From assembly GCA_002221725.1 (NCBI GenBank), contig NJFT01000028.1, positions 124,001 to 188,000 of the forward strand: DNA of 64,000 nt, written 5' to 3'. Shown here one piece after another: positions 34,203-46,600 of this stretch; within the stretch, counting starts at the first letter, position 1, and each line of letters begins with the position of its first letter. The notes beneath the pieces were generated by a model that was not told where the DNA came from, did not search any database, and was given only the letters and a program-made list of their open reading frames with translations. This DNA comes from Scedosporium boydii (taxonomy: Eukaryota > Ascomycota > Sordariomycetes > Microascales > Microascaceae). The translations under genes were made by a program, and so were the position numbers.

Positions 34203-37200
34203 GAGATCAAGAGATGAAGAGATCGAAAGATATTGATTGTAAATGTATCAACTACAACAAAACTACACCGCTTGGCATCCGCTTCTACTTCCACCGATTT
34301 GGTCCATCTCTGAGCGCAGATCTCCACCGAGACAAAACAGGAGGGCTTCAGAAATAAGCCATTATGTATCTAATCTACTTCAACAAGCCATCTACTGCAT
34401 TTGCAACTCCTACACCAACTATATCAGCCGTTGTGCTACGAGAATCGAACCTCAAGAACTTGTTTCGCATCAAATTGTGTTTCGTTTCATTATTTCTAGG
34501 TATACCGAAGAGCTGGGCCGAGGCGATGAAGAAAAAGCTGAATATAGGCTTATTTCTCCAGGGCGAGCCTACAGATGCCCAGCCCTCATGCAACTCATCG
34601 GTCCCAATTTATATGTTTGGTCTTGGCGAAGAAAAGATGGTGGGGACGACTGAGTAGGGCTGAATGACAGCCGCTGGCGGCGCTGTCGATATTGAACCCT
34701 CTCGCTCGTCCCTTTTTGCATATGGCCTGTCCAATGTGCAGGGAGATGGAGAAGGCAAGGAAATGAGGGAGAAGCAAATGGCAGATCAGCTCCTGATTTT
34801 TTTTTCTTTCTTCTTCTTTTCTCTCTACTGTTATGGGACGCACCACTACTTCGTGCTGTGAAGCATAAAAGTGACATCACCAAGCAAAGGACATCCACGG
34901 CTCAATGACCGCCCTCGTCCCTGTCAACAGGCCATCACGCATTTGGATGTCGTCTAAGCTTGACGGCAGCGAGTACGCGAGGCAATTTACTCGTGAAACC
35001 AAACATCTGAGCGACAACTAATAATAGAGCCCCCATCTGAAGATCTTCCGAAAAAGACGTCTATGACGTTCGTCGTAGGAGCAAGGTACCTCATACGAAG
35101 TAGTTTACCAACAAGGTGACGGTTTGATCACGTGAGGGTCGTCACTCAAAGTATCGAAGCGCCGTCCCCCCGTGTTAAACTTCAGCGCCCTGACGCCCAG
35201 CTTCAGAGCGAAAATGGAGCCTGACGCGTCAGCACAAAAAAGCGTTTTGCCTCCCCCTTCTTTGCCCCCAATTGCCATCCCTTTGGTCGCCTTCGTAGTC
35301 GGAGGTTTATAGCCTGACCGGTCTAGCATGCCCGCTAACTACGAAACGAGTAAAAAAAAATGATGATATGGATCTCGGTCCATCATTCGGCGACCAGGGT
35401 GTGAATTCAAGTTTACATCTGCAGGTGGGAAGTGGAGAGCGTGTGGACTGACCGGGGCATTGTTGGTACCTTACATTAAATCGTCGAAAAGGGAGTTGGG
35501 ATGGGACGTAACTGGAAAACTGCCTTACCTTTTTGTTTCTTCTCGTTTTTATGGGCAAAATTAAATTACGAAGGGAGAAAGAAAGAGCGTGAATTCCAAA
35601 CGGGTAGATGTTCTTGTTTCCTCAAACAGTCTCGCCTCCAAAACCCGTATTAACCAGCGGTCTCCCATGTCTTGATCAACTCTCACGGCCCCATCACTTG
35701 ATGCAACCATTAAAACTGGGGACGGGAATTCCTGGATACGGAGCCCGTATTCATAGAGTTAAAGTACTTGATACCTAAATCTCTAGTCGCATTCTATCTG
35801 ACATGGGCGCTCAAAATAGCCAAAGGAAGTTAGTGAATTTCATCTTGGGGGTTGTGCGTGAAGTATCTGTACTTTTCCTCTCTCAATTGTTAGCCCCATT
35901 AATCGGTTCGTATGAAGGAAAGACCTGACGGGCAAGTCATCATTAATTTCAGTGAGCCTGCGCTCGTGTCGATTAATTGCCGATAACCTGGTAACGGTGA
36001 ATCCACAAACAACTACTCCTTCATTTACGAGTTGAGGCTGTGTCTAGATGGACCTGAATACTGTGATGTTGGCCCCCTTCCAACGTCAAGAGTCCCACCG
36101 CCTATCCTGCCGTGTTGTGTCCGTTGGATCAGATCAGGATGAATGGGTGCAGAGATGCGTATCGCCAGACATTCGAGGGACTGATCTTGTTGCCAGCACC
36201 GCTTGCATGTACTGATACGCCGGTTCGGAGAGGGAAGCGGGAGGAAGATAAAGGCTCCTGGTGTTTGAAGTGTCTTTGGTGGATACTGAAATGTGCGGAG
36301 TACTTCATACTTGTACTTGTACCGTCGACGGCGGCCTCCCATTTCTTGTCTCACGTCCTGCAGGTGTTTTAAAACTTGCTCCCCTTGCCCGGCCTCTATG
36401 TTCTCCTCGAGTGTGTCTGTAAATTCGAGCAAATGGACCAGACGATTACCTCAAGCATAGTCTTACACTGAGGCCTTTTTTATTTTTCTAGCTAGCTAAA
36501 TCCAGTAGATGCGAGACGAGACCTTTAACCTTATACACCCCGTAGCCGACTTCTTCCGTTTTTGACTTTTTTCTGACATCTCCGAAACGGAAAACGGATT
36601 CCACACATGTTGTCACTTGGCCACCATCCGTCCATCCTCAGTTCATGTTCAGTGCGGGTCCAGATTTGTTACGGTGCGGCCTATGGGGCTGTGCGGATGA
36701 CGAGACTTTCGCTGATGGACCAATTGTTGCTTCTTGCCTCCACTTTTTGCTCGTCGGCACTGCGCCTACGGACCCCCGGTCTTTGGATGGTCTTTGGATG
36801 GGACTTGGCTGGTTCTTGGACCTTTTCTCCTCTTGGGGTCTGAGTCTGCGGGTTGGTGCTTCAGCTGGGGAACTGGATGTGTGGGAGCGACCATGAGAAA
36901 ACGAGAGAGAGCGAGAGAGAGATACTTCGTAGATTCGTGGAGAGAGAGAGCAGAAGACTTGGCAATCGCATTTCCCCTCTCGACTTGACTCCTGATATCA
37001 TTGATCCTTCTCATTCTCCTTCTCCTTCCTATCAGCATCACCCATCACGGAAACCACCCCTGTCCATCCTCTCCTCGGTGGCTCCCATCGTCACCCTACC
37101 ATTTCAACATTTCGGCGCGGTTTAGTCAGGAAAAGGGAGCATGCCACAAGTAGACTAGTCTCCCTCGCCAATCGTGGGTCCGTCCGTTCCTCCATTGTGG

Positions 37201-37849
37201 GTTTTGTGTGTGTGAGCTTGAGTGTCGTGCCAATGTGGGTGCGCTCCTCTCTCCTCTCTCCTCTCATCCCCTCCCACCCCCCAAAAGCAACCAGGAAAAG
37301 AAAGCCAAGCCCATCAAGGGCCCAAAAAGCTGATTCGAACTGGGGGCCGCTTTCTTCATTTCTGCCAGTCGTTTCATCCTCTTGTTTCTTTTACTCACAC
37401 CACAACTCCAGCCTGGCATATCGACAAGACCAAACCAATCTTTCGCAACTCCGCCCTTTTTTCGTCCAGTACAATTCCTAAAAATTTACCATAATTTTCA
37501 TTTCTCCCTTTGTTCCTTTCTTTTGATCATCGGGAATTATCCTCTCTTTTTTACGTATTTATTTATTTCCCCTCCCTTTGGACACGCCGGGAACGAATAA
37601 ATCAGGATCAATCACGGCGAAACAGCGACCGAATTCCCTCATTCTCTCCCCGACCGGCTTGTCGTTGATCTGATCCAGCCATCGTGAAATTCTACCCGAC
37701 GACCTCCTTTTCCCTCGATCCGTCGAGGGAGTAATTCCACTCCCGTCGACGAAAAGCGAGAAGGAAAAGAAAAAGATCAAATATCCTGATCGTTATACCG
37801 ACCTATCCGATTCAATCGATTTATCCCCCTGCCCTAAAATCAATCCAAG
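34203..37849. other. Intergenic region between HOM2 and the PY-motif membrane protein gene
   Basis: No gene supported in 3.6 kb. It has TACGAAGTA elements at 35094-35102 and 36923-36931. From about 37.2 kb it is pyrimidine-rich, consistent with a long leader for the next gene. Confidence 0.45.
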
Positions 37850-38716
37850 ATGGATTCACCACCGTCGAACAACCCGAACCACCCCTCGAACCAACTCCAC
37901 GATGCCGCCTACCCTATGTCCGATTACCAGCCCTCCAACATAAATCCCCAACAACACACGCCAGGACAACTAAATCAAGGGCCAGGAAACAACGGAGAGA
38001 CAAGCGCAAAATACACAGAAATCGCGACGCCAGCGTTAGCCCTCACATCCGCCCAGGCCTCGTCGTCATGGCACACCGCCGGCCCTTCACACCTCGATAC
38101 CTCCCTCGACCCTCCTCCCTCTTACGAACAATCACAATCCCAATCGCAGTCTCGCCCCTCCACATCTAACCAACCCTCCGCCGCCTCCAACCTCTCGATA
38201 CCGCCGCCACTACCTCCCCCCTCGTCGATAGCCACTCCCAATTCACCAAACGCACCGAGCCTAAGTAGCACGCCGCCAATACGACCCGGTGCGGCATACC
38301 ATCCGACGACGGCGAGACCACCCGCAGGACTACCGAACTATCCTCCTCCGAACCCATCTACGAGCACCTCACCAGCTGGCCCTTCTTCGGGGAACGGACC
38401 GATTTACGGCGTGATGCCCGGGATAGGATACCAAAAGCAGGATATCGCCGTGCATCAATCGAGGTTAAATCGGCTACGGAGGAGATCATGTTACATTACG
38501 CTGGTGCTTATCGGCATTTTCATCCTGGCCGTCTTCGTTGGCCTCATGATTGGATTTAGGGATAAGCTGGACGACAACAATGATCCTAAGAAACCTCAGC
38601 AGCAGTCGAAAGTGCCGAATCCTGCGGATAACAGTCTCAATGATGATTTCCCGTTGTGGCAGACGAACTGGGACGACATTGAGATTATTGAAGGCGAAGA
38701 GGGGAGTTATAAATAA
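37850..38716 (+). CDS. Single-pass membrane protein with proline-rich N-terminus and PY motif
   Basis: One exon, 288 aa, not matched to a named family. The first 200 residues are disordered and rich in Pro, Ser, Asn and Gln. They contain a canonical PPxY motif (PPSY, residues 89-92), a weaker LPxY (LPNY, 161-164), a QS repeat (SQSQSQS) and a polyproline stretch (IPPPLPPP). A basic cluster (RLNRLRRR, 205-212) precedes one hydrophobic helix (about 214-236). The C-terminal 50 residues are acidic with several Trp. By the positive-inside rule the long N-terminus is cytosolic. PPxY motifs bind WW domains, so a role as a membrane adaptor or substrate of a Nedd4/Rsp5-type ubiquitin ligase is plausible inference. 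No intron is needed. Confidence 0.8.
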   Translation: MDSPPSNNPNHPSNQLHDAAYPMSDYQPSNINPQQHTPGQLNQGPGNNGETSAKYTEIATPALALTSAQASSSWHTAGPSHLDTSLDPPPSYEQSQSQSQSRPSTSNQPSAASNLSIPPPLPPPSSIATPNSPNAPSLSSTPPIRPGAAYHPTTARPPAGLPNYPPPNPSTSTSPAGPSSGNGPIYGVMPGIGYQKQDIAVHQSRLNRLRRRSCYITLVLIGIFILAVFVGLMIGFRDKLDDNNDPKKPQQQSKVPNPADNSLNDDFPLWQTNWDDIEIIEGEEGSYK

Positions 38717-40979
38717 GGATCGAATGTCGGTTTGTTGGACATATACATCCTACGTTCTTGAGAGGCTTCTGATATTAGGACACTGCCATGGGGCTGGTAA
38801 CCGGTTAATATGGCGAGGAGCGGGCCATTCCCTTATTACTGGGGACATCGATTAGGGGGTTTATTCATTTGGACAACGGCACTCGATATTGAACGGCAGG
38901 GCACTATTTTGGGGGCTGGAGGGTCATGATATATCTCAGCGTGACTTGGAGATCCATGCGTTCTTTGCCCTTTTTTCTTTTTCCTTAGCGTGAGAATTCA
39001 CCAGAGTTTTTGACTATGGATGGCATTCATTCTCGCTCGTCCAACGTCTCGTCCAACGTTCAACGAGGCGAGTTACGATCGTCCTTTTTCCATTTTTCGG
39101 AACTCTGAAGTTCTCGTGGAACTTCCTCCCCGATTTCAGACCGCCTTATGGCCGGCAGCCCGCGGCCCCAAACTCGGTCCCCGCCTCCCCACCCACCTAA
39201 CCAACCCCCGACTTTGCTCTCGCAGCACTGTGGCCGGGCCGAACTCTTGGATGAAGACGGTTGACCCTGGTCCTTTTTCTTTGGTCATATTTGCTTTATT
39301 TTCCATATTTTGTTTCTATCACGGCCGGCAATTTGTTTCTTTTCTTTTTCTTCTCCTTTTTATCGATACAGGGATACTGGGACTTGGGCAATTCTTTTTT
39401 TTATTTCGGCGGTTTGGATCTATATGCTACGGCGTCGCTTCTTCTTCCCTATTGATCTCGTCATGCATTTTATCCCCATGGTTTCATTTTTTTCCTTTTC
39501 TCCTTATGTTAGTTGTACGGCGGGATTTTGAAAGCTTATCCGGTATACAAGAACTTAAGCATCTTTTGATTTTAGAATCCCGTGTAAAATGACGGAGGGA
39601 GGTCCTAGTTTCAGAGGAAAGAAAAAAGAGAAAAAACCCCAAGAAGGGTGTCGAGGAGATTCTGGTGCGAGGATGAGGAAGAATTCTTTTTCAAGGGAGC
39701 TGAGGAAGAGCGGTTCACCAGCGGGGAAAAGGATAAGGCTGGACGCCTTCTTTTTTCTTCTTCTTTTTGTATCTAGTTTGAAGGGGAGTATGGGATTGGG
39801 AATCTGTACACGGGATGATAATAAAGTATTCGGGAAGAGTTGTATACCATTGTTTCTTCGATTTTGTATTCTATGACGTTTTGCCTCGAGGAGGTTTTAA
39901 CACTTATCTTGCGCTCTCTTCCTGCTTTTTCATCGATACGGCCAGAGGCTCTCTCACATTGTTTTTGCAAAGCTCCCGAATTTTGTCTTCTGGGTGGAAT
40001 CAACTCCGTCCCGTCAAATGAGACTCCCCAGTTCGTCGAAAGAGCTGCGGCTCTCGTCTGGCATCCCACTCTCATTCAACTGTTTACTTCTTTGGCTTTT
40101 CTCTTCAAGATTTACTCGTAAAGCGAAAAGAAGATTGACTTTCATGATCCCTATCCGAAGTCAACCGAAACCTTGAAGGAAAGGGGTTAAGGGAAAGATC
40201 GATATAATATCGACACATTTTCCGAGAACAGAGGATGTGGGCAAGTCACCCTCCCGTCAAGCATCATTTGTGACGGGTTTTGCGTTCTGAGCTCTTGTAG
40301 GCTTGAGGAGAACAGTATAGAGGTAGGTAGGACACTAAGTCTGGTCCTCGTATCGTCTCGTCCATTACACCACCCAAAATATCCCTTGACATCCTGAGAC
40401 ATCATTACCGAAGCGGATTACCCCCACACCCCCCCCCCACAAAAAATAGAGCCAGTTGACTTGCCCCCAGAATAGGGAGTCCAAGGCAATCTGTTGCACG
40501 TCCAAGAATCGAGAAAGGTACAAGGAATGCATGCCCAAACGTACTTCAACTGGCTTTCATTCACATACTATAAACCTCGTATTGAGAGTTTCTAAGGAAG
40601 ACGCATTTCTAATCCCCTCCCAGTCCCTTCCCGATATCTTGGTACCGGGGTCTTCCCGATTTTCTCGTCCTCGCTTTGTATAACGTTCATCGTGCACATG
40701 TCCGCGTACCGTGGGCACCAATGTTCCAAAATCGGCATGAAAAACTCCGGACCCTAATTCCTTGTGATCCCGATACCCAAATATAAACGCCGTTCGCTGG
40801 GAACCCAGAATTTTGTACAAGAGTGGTGGTGTGTACCAAAGTTAACACACTCACAAACAAAGGAAATAAAAACGTGGTATCACATCTAAAACTCCCAAGA
40901 AACAAAGGCAGAGAAATGAGCGGCCGTGTCCACAAAGAGGAAAACATGACTTGAACAAAGAAAGCATCATGTCGAGGCG
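38717..40979. other. Convergent intergenic region
   Basis: 3' flanks of the PY-motif gene (rightward) and the small membrane protein gene (leftward). A T-rich 190-codon frame at 39020-39592 has the composition of untranslated pyrimidine tracts and is not called. A C-rich run lies at 40421-40438. Confidence 0.45.
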
Positions 40980-41636
40980 CTATTCGAGTCCACACTTCTC
41001 ATCGGTGTAGGCTTCCTTGATGTCATCGGCGCGAATCGAGGGCTGGTGCCATCGCGATGGCTCGTCCACCTCCAAATAGATTGCACCGGTAGCTACCGAA
41101 CTTCTCCACCTAGCATCAGGGTTAGCAGATCGTTCCCAGCAGACAACGGAACTGCCGGTCAATAGACTTGAGGGGGAAAAGGTTTACCTGTGAACGAGGA
41201 ATGGGATTAAGGCAACGAAGCAGGCCGCGAGACCAACAAGCATAATACACATGCTCCGTGGTATGACCTCCATCCACACATCCTGCAACGGCGCGGGACT
41301 CCAGCTGGGTGCCTGGGAACTCGTGGCTTCCGCCGGTTCGGCGGCGGCAATAGAAGCTCGCAGAGCGGGAACGGCCATGAGGAATGTGCTGGGCAGTGGG
41401 CTATCAGCAGACAGAATCTCCTCCAGCTCCTCCGCGGTCAGGCTGGGGAGATCCTCCAGTTCATCGCTTTCGTCAAGGGCAGCAATGGGATCAGGGCGCT
41501 CCCCGGGATAGTCGTCGGAGTACTTGATTACGATGCCTGATACGCGACGTGCGGCTGGGATGGGACCGGAGAGGACTGTCGAGGTTGATGCGAGGATAAA
41601 GATGAGGGTAAGGAGCTTCGTCGTGGCTATCGTCAT
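40980..41636 (-). CDS. Small type I membrane protein, unrecognised
   Basis: Two exons (41188-41636 and 40980-41109) joined within an Arg codon give 192 aa. Residues 1-23 look like a signal peptide (KLLTLIFILASTSTVLSG). A dibasic site (ARR, 29-31) follows, then an acidic luminal stretch (ALDESDELEDLPSLTAEEL) and an Ala/Pro/Ser region. One hydrophobic helix (about 129-147) is followed by basic residues, so the last 45 residues should be cytosolic. That tail contains YLEV and several charged residues. I do not recognise the family. Spliced membrane-to-tail continuity (FLVHRWRSSV) and good GT-AG signals support the model. No neighbour suggests a role. Confidence 0.7.
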
Positions 41637-42896
41637 GTTGGCGCTTCCTAATATGTATATTACTGGCGGGTGCGGATGAAAAAGACGTGGTTTTCTCGTC
41701 TAAGCCGAATAAAGCTGGTCGAATCCTGTTGCAACTCGAGACTCTATTCGCAGTTGGTAAACCGGAGCGGCAAAATGCCCTTATGATTTTTGGCGAAATC
41801 GACACAATAATAAGAACGAAAGCTTATTTCAAGCAACGATGAAGGTATGCAAGTGAGGAATGCGGGCAGGTATCGTCTATAAGTGCGGAGAATGGCGGTG
41901 GGGGGGCAGAAATGCTCGAGAGAACCGGAATCGGGAGTGAGAGGATCTAGTTTATGTTCTGTGTTGGAAGATCTAACAGAACGGTGACTTATACAACGGA
42001 GGGGGATCGTGCCATAAAGGCATCCAGTGGTAGATAATCAAGATAGAGATCTGTGTAAAAGAAGCTAGGGAAAAAGTGTGGGTGAGGGTATCGTCAAAAA
42101 GAGGAGGAAACAGAATCGTATGAAGCAGAGGCTGACAGCACAATTATGCCTTTTGAATTTGTTCCGCTTTCACAGGGGAGGGGGTGGCCGGGAGTGTATT
42201 TCACGATGCTGTGTGGTTGGTGGTAGTACAAGTTGTAGGGTCGCTTGCAGTTTCTGTTGCCAAGTCCCCAAGCGTCCAAAGGGCAGGGACTCACGGTGGG
42301 GAGGAGGGGTGTAAGGAAACAGGGCGACAGGGGTCAACGGATCAGTCTTAAGGTCGAACAGCACAGAGAAACAGGCAGAGGCAGGGGAGCCAACAAAGGT
42401 GCAGGGGTTGTCGGAGTGGAGGCACCGAAAACGAAGGGGAATCTCCGCCTCGAATTTGCAGCTAGCGAAGGGGGTCCGACGCAGGATCGATCTCTGTCGC
42501 GCTGGAATATCTCGTATAAATCCTCGTTTTCTTCTTTCTCGCTCTCCGCGGACCCCGCAGACTATGGGGATATCGAGTTGTTTTGTGTTGGTTGACGCCT
42601 TTATACGGGTAATAATAGACGGCGAAGGGCTGGATCAGACGAGACTCCAAACGGGTCCTCCTGCTAAGCTTTATGTCGTCTCTGTCAATTCATGCACCGA
42701 CAACGGCCCCCAACAGCTTGTTCAATTTGGAGTCGGTGCTCTCTCTCGCAACGGCCCACGGATGCAGAGTGTGTCGCGCGTTTTTTGTCGTCGATTTTAC
42801 GCCCAAGATGGGATAGTACTTCGTAAGAGAAACTCCTATTTCCGGAATCCTGGGTCGCAACGGTGGCACATCTACCCCAGAACGGTGCGACGGTGT

Positions 42897-42907
42897 GGGG
42901 GGGGGGG
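42897..42907. repeat. G homopolymer run
   Basis: Eleven consecutive G residues. Confidence 0.9.
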
Positions 42908-43630
42908 AGAAGGGGCAAGCTGTCGGAGGTGCTGAGCAGAAGAACGAATCCAGCCAGGCGTTGGGTCGTAGCGCCCCTAGAGAAGACTATCGTGAAGGTC
43001 ACCGAGTCTGCAAACGGAGTAGAGGCTGCAGAATATTGATGATCTCAGAGTCCAGTGGAATGTCGGCAGTGCATGGGAGGTGAGAGACCTGACGTGTGTG
43101 ATTGGGCAATGGGTGTCGAAAAGGGCAATTCAGTCCTAATTCGTTTGCTGATACTTGCCAGCGTGAAGCGGTGGCTTGGGAGGCTGGGCTCGGGGATGAA
43201 CACAAGAAAGGGAATAACGAGATGAAAACGACGGGGTTTACTTGAACAAGACAAGATATAAACATATACCCAGCGAAGAGGGCAAGAAGCAAAGAAAAAA
43301 AGTGTATAGTTAATTTAATATACTAGATTTGATGCCGGTACATGTCCAGACTTGCAGCGTGTGGTGGCCTAGCCAGAAACCTTGAGATAAAGATCATTGT
43401 CGCGGCCTATAATAGCTTCGACCTAGATTCTACCAAGTACTAAGTAGGGTATAGAGTCACACGGTGACAAAAGTAATTATCAAATGTTCAACTTGGTCTG
43501 CCCTACGACATCAATAGTATCCACTGTTCCCAGCACAGAATTCCGAGCCGACTTGGTCGAGCCCTCCGGCTCTACTTCGCAGTCTATTCGTATTCCTTCG
43601 TACATCATCAAAACGACGACTGCTTCACAA

Positions 43631-43648
43631 GTACTTCGTACGAAGTAC
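43631..43648. repeat. 18-bp perfect palindrome of the TAC-TTC-GTA family
   Basis: GTACTTCGTACGAAGTAC is its own reverse complement and contains two overlapping family cores in opposite orientation. A variant core TACTCCGTA lies 23 bp to the right (43671-43679). Confidence 0.9.
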
Positions 43649-46600
43649 GCCGAGTTAATATCCTGCGGGCTACTCCGTACGATCAGTACCACCGCACTTG
43701 AGACGGGTCGCCGTGCCTCTTTCTTCAATTGGATTAGTGGACCCAAACCAGTTCAGCCGGACGGGTACCTGAAGGGAAGGGAAGGACGACCTAGATGGAG
43801 GTGTGGAAGGTGTGGACCGATAAGTAACGAAGTAGAAGACATCAATCAAACGGTGGTAATGCCATATCGAGATGGAAGGGCCGCCCAAACTGAGAACTGA
43901 CCGGGCCAATATTAGGCACAGAATCGAACATGTGGAGGGGCCATAGGTAGCATTGAACCCGCCAGAACTAGTGATGTATACTGCCTGTGAGTGGTAAGTT
44001 TAAATGGGCCGGGGTCCCTTTGTTCTCGGGTTAGAAGCACAGTTTACCGTAGTAGGGTAATTAGCGCAAGGATTTCAATCCCTCAGGGCTGTGTACAGGT
44101 GGAGTCGCGTGAGCAAGAAATAATAAGTCAAATCAGTTTCCCATCATCCAGAAATGGGAGTCTTGTTACGAAGTACACAATGCATTGCGCGTTGCGTTGG
44201 TAAGAAGGCGGGTTGTCATCGAAAAGAAAAAGGTTCCCGAATCGTCCCCGGAAGCCCGAGGCCTGGACCATACTCTTTCCTCTCTGCTTGCTGCTTCGTA
44301 CGATGGGCGCTAACATCTGACATCTGATGGACGAGGGAAGATGGAGGGAAGCCACGACGGGAAAGTGACCGCAAGCCCGGGCGTGAGTTTGCACCAACAT
44401 GAGCTATTGGGAAATGAGTTTTCGGGGACGTGGAGCTTGACTTTACAGGTGCTACTTCGTACGCATATTGGAAGACGGTTTAGGGTGTCGTAGTGGTGAT
44501 CGCATTCTTCCATTGATCAATCAATAGCCCAAGTTGAGAGTTTAAGCTGGCCGGGACCAAGAAGCGACGAGCAAGAAACGAGCAAGAATCGACCACTCGG
44601 TCGTCCCACATGCTCACACGCGAGCTCTGATTCGCGGGTTCTCTTCTCCACACTCCCCGCTACAGTTGTAGGCGAAGAGTCGCTGTCAGCATTGCAGACA
44701 AACAATTTGAATGCGGACTCTAGTGGTGGATCATTGGTACTTTTTTCAAGTATTGATTGCTGGACACGAACTGAAGACACAAAGTACGCCCGACATATCA
44801 ATGATAACCCGTGAAGTGATTTAAACATGCATAACAATTAGGAAATTTGTGCATTTTATCAAACTTCTTCTCTTCTGGCATGCGATCCGTCCCGTTTTCC
44901 ATCGAGCCTCAGTCCTAATGCTTGCACAAGTAGACTTGCATCTTACGGGATCCCACGCGACTTGGTCTCAATGCTCCGACTCTGCCCAAAATGTGGGGAA
45001 GGACCAGGGCTACATTTCCCATGCCACCTTGCATCAATATCGTGTAGTTTAGTTGACACTAACATTGATCAATTGGTGCAAAACGAACCCCCGAAGATGT
45101 GCTCCCACCATGGAAGCATATCCCATGTGGCCGAGACGATTGGCTGAGCTCCGTGGGACTGGATGGGTCCTTGATCGCCTGAGGCAATAGCTGGCATGCT
45201 TGAATTTACCTTGTTGGGAGAAAATACCCTATCGAGGAAAGCTCCTCAAGTTCAGTACAAGGCATTTCCCAGAGTCTTGATTCTTAGGGTCATGTCCAAA
45301 ACGACTAGTATGCGCGATGGAACTGCCGACTCTAGGATGCTCATGGTTCAGGGTTTCTTCCCCCTTTGGGTCGAGATCTTGAGAGGATATTGCTTCATCG
45401 GGAACGGTAAAGTTTGCATGAGCCCACGTGCTGGGAACTGCTCGACAAGTGGCTTGAATTAATTCTTGGTGTTGATACTCTTCTTCTTTTCGTCCTACCC
45501 GCCCGAAAACGGTTGTTGCCCTAAATGCAAGGAGATGAATCCCAACTCCCGCGGACCCCGAAGATGAATCAAGGTCGCTTCTACCTTCATAAAGTGGTCT
45601 TGCGTCGATTACCCGAAAACGTTGCTATCTTTTTACCTTTGGATCGGCCCCTTGCCGGAGAAGCACACTCGTGACGGAACTACGCCCCGACGTGGCTGTT
45701 TTCTTTTTCATATTGAAATGTTCCCCCTTGTCGGCTGTTTCTTCCCCCAGATTCGATCTGCGGACCACCGTCTTCTTTTTTTGTTGGTTCTGGACTGGTC
45801 GAAGTGTAGATCCGCAGTCCCGTCTTTTGCTTCGAAGACTGCGCCCTGAAGCTGTGACCATACGCGGGTCCTTTTGCGCAAGGACTGCGACTCTGTTTTA
45901 AGCATTTTGCTAGGAAGCCGGGCGTCGTGTTGCGCTTTGGCCAACTAAGCACCGCCGAAAAGTTTCCATCTCGAATCACCATTGTTTCATGGATGAAGTC
46001 GGCACCCTATCTGCAAGTCTAAGAGGGCCATTGAAACTGGATACATCACCTCGAAAACCGATTGGGCAAGCGTCCGTGTGATTTGTTTGAACGTTGTTTA
46101 CTTTGTACCATTGCTCGCGACCGGTTTCTCTTTTCGCTCGGATTTGGAAGTTCGTTTCGTCTTTCGCTGACGGCCCACGGTTCCTGCTCGCGTGATGAGT
46201 TTTCCTTCGTACTGCAAGCCTTCCAACTTGGACCAAAACCCCCAAGAGGCCTTTGAGTCTCCTCTACTTCGTACGCCCGCTCGCTTCCGCCAAAAGGCCT
46301 ATTTGGAAGATAAGGCCTGCGAGCTTCCAGGGGTGAAATAAATTGAGCAGATATCCGTTAGACAAACACCCATTTCCCATAGCGATGTAGATTGGATTAT
46401 CAGGAGCTGCATATGGGCGGCTCAGAAACTTGGCTTTACCACCCGAGAATTCATGGGACAATATATTCGCTATATCGATCGCCACCAACGCAATGGCAAG
46501 AAATCCAGGGCATCCAAAAATTAAAAGTGACACTCCCTAGTAGTGGTTGACAGTGTTGATCACCGCCTCCTCGCTTGAGTCGTCCCGTCATTAGTGTGCT

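Noticed and set aside
39020..39592. 190-codon plus-strand frame downstream of the PY-motif gene
   Set aside because: Phe/Ser/Leu-rich translation of a T-rich tract, with no motif and no homologous pattern; better explained as untranslated or intergenic DNA.
43484..43900. 138-codon plus-strand frame
   Set aside because: It runs through the 18-bp palindrome and a variant core, and has no family resemblance; judged chance.
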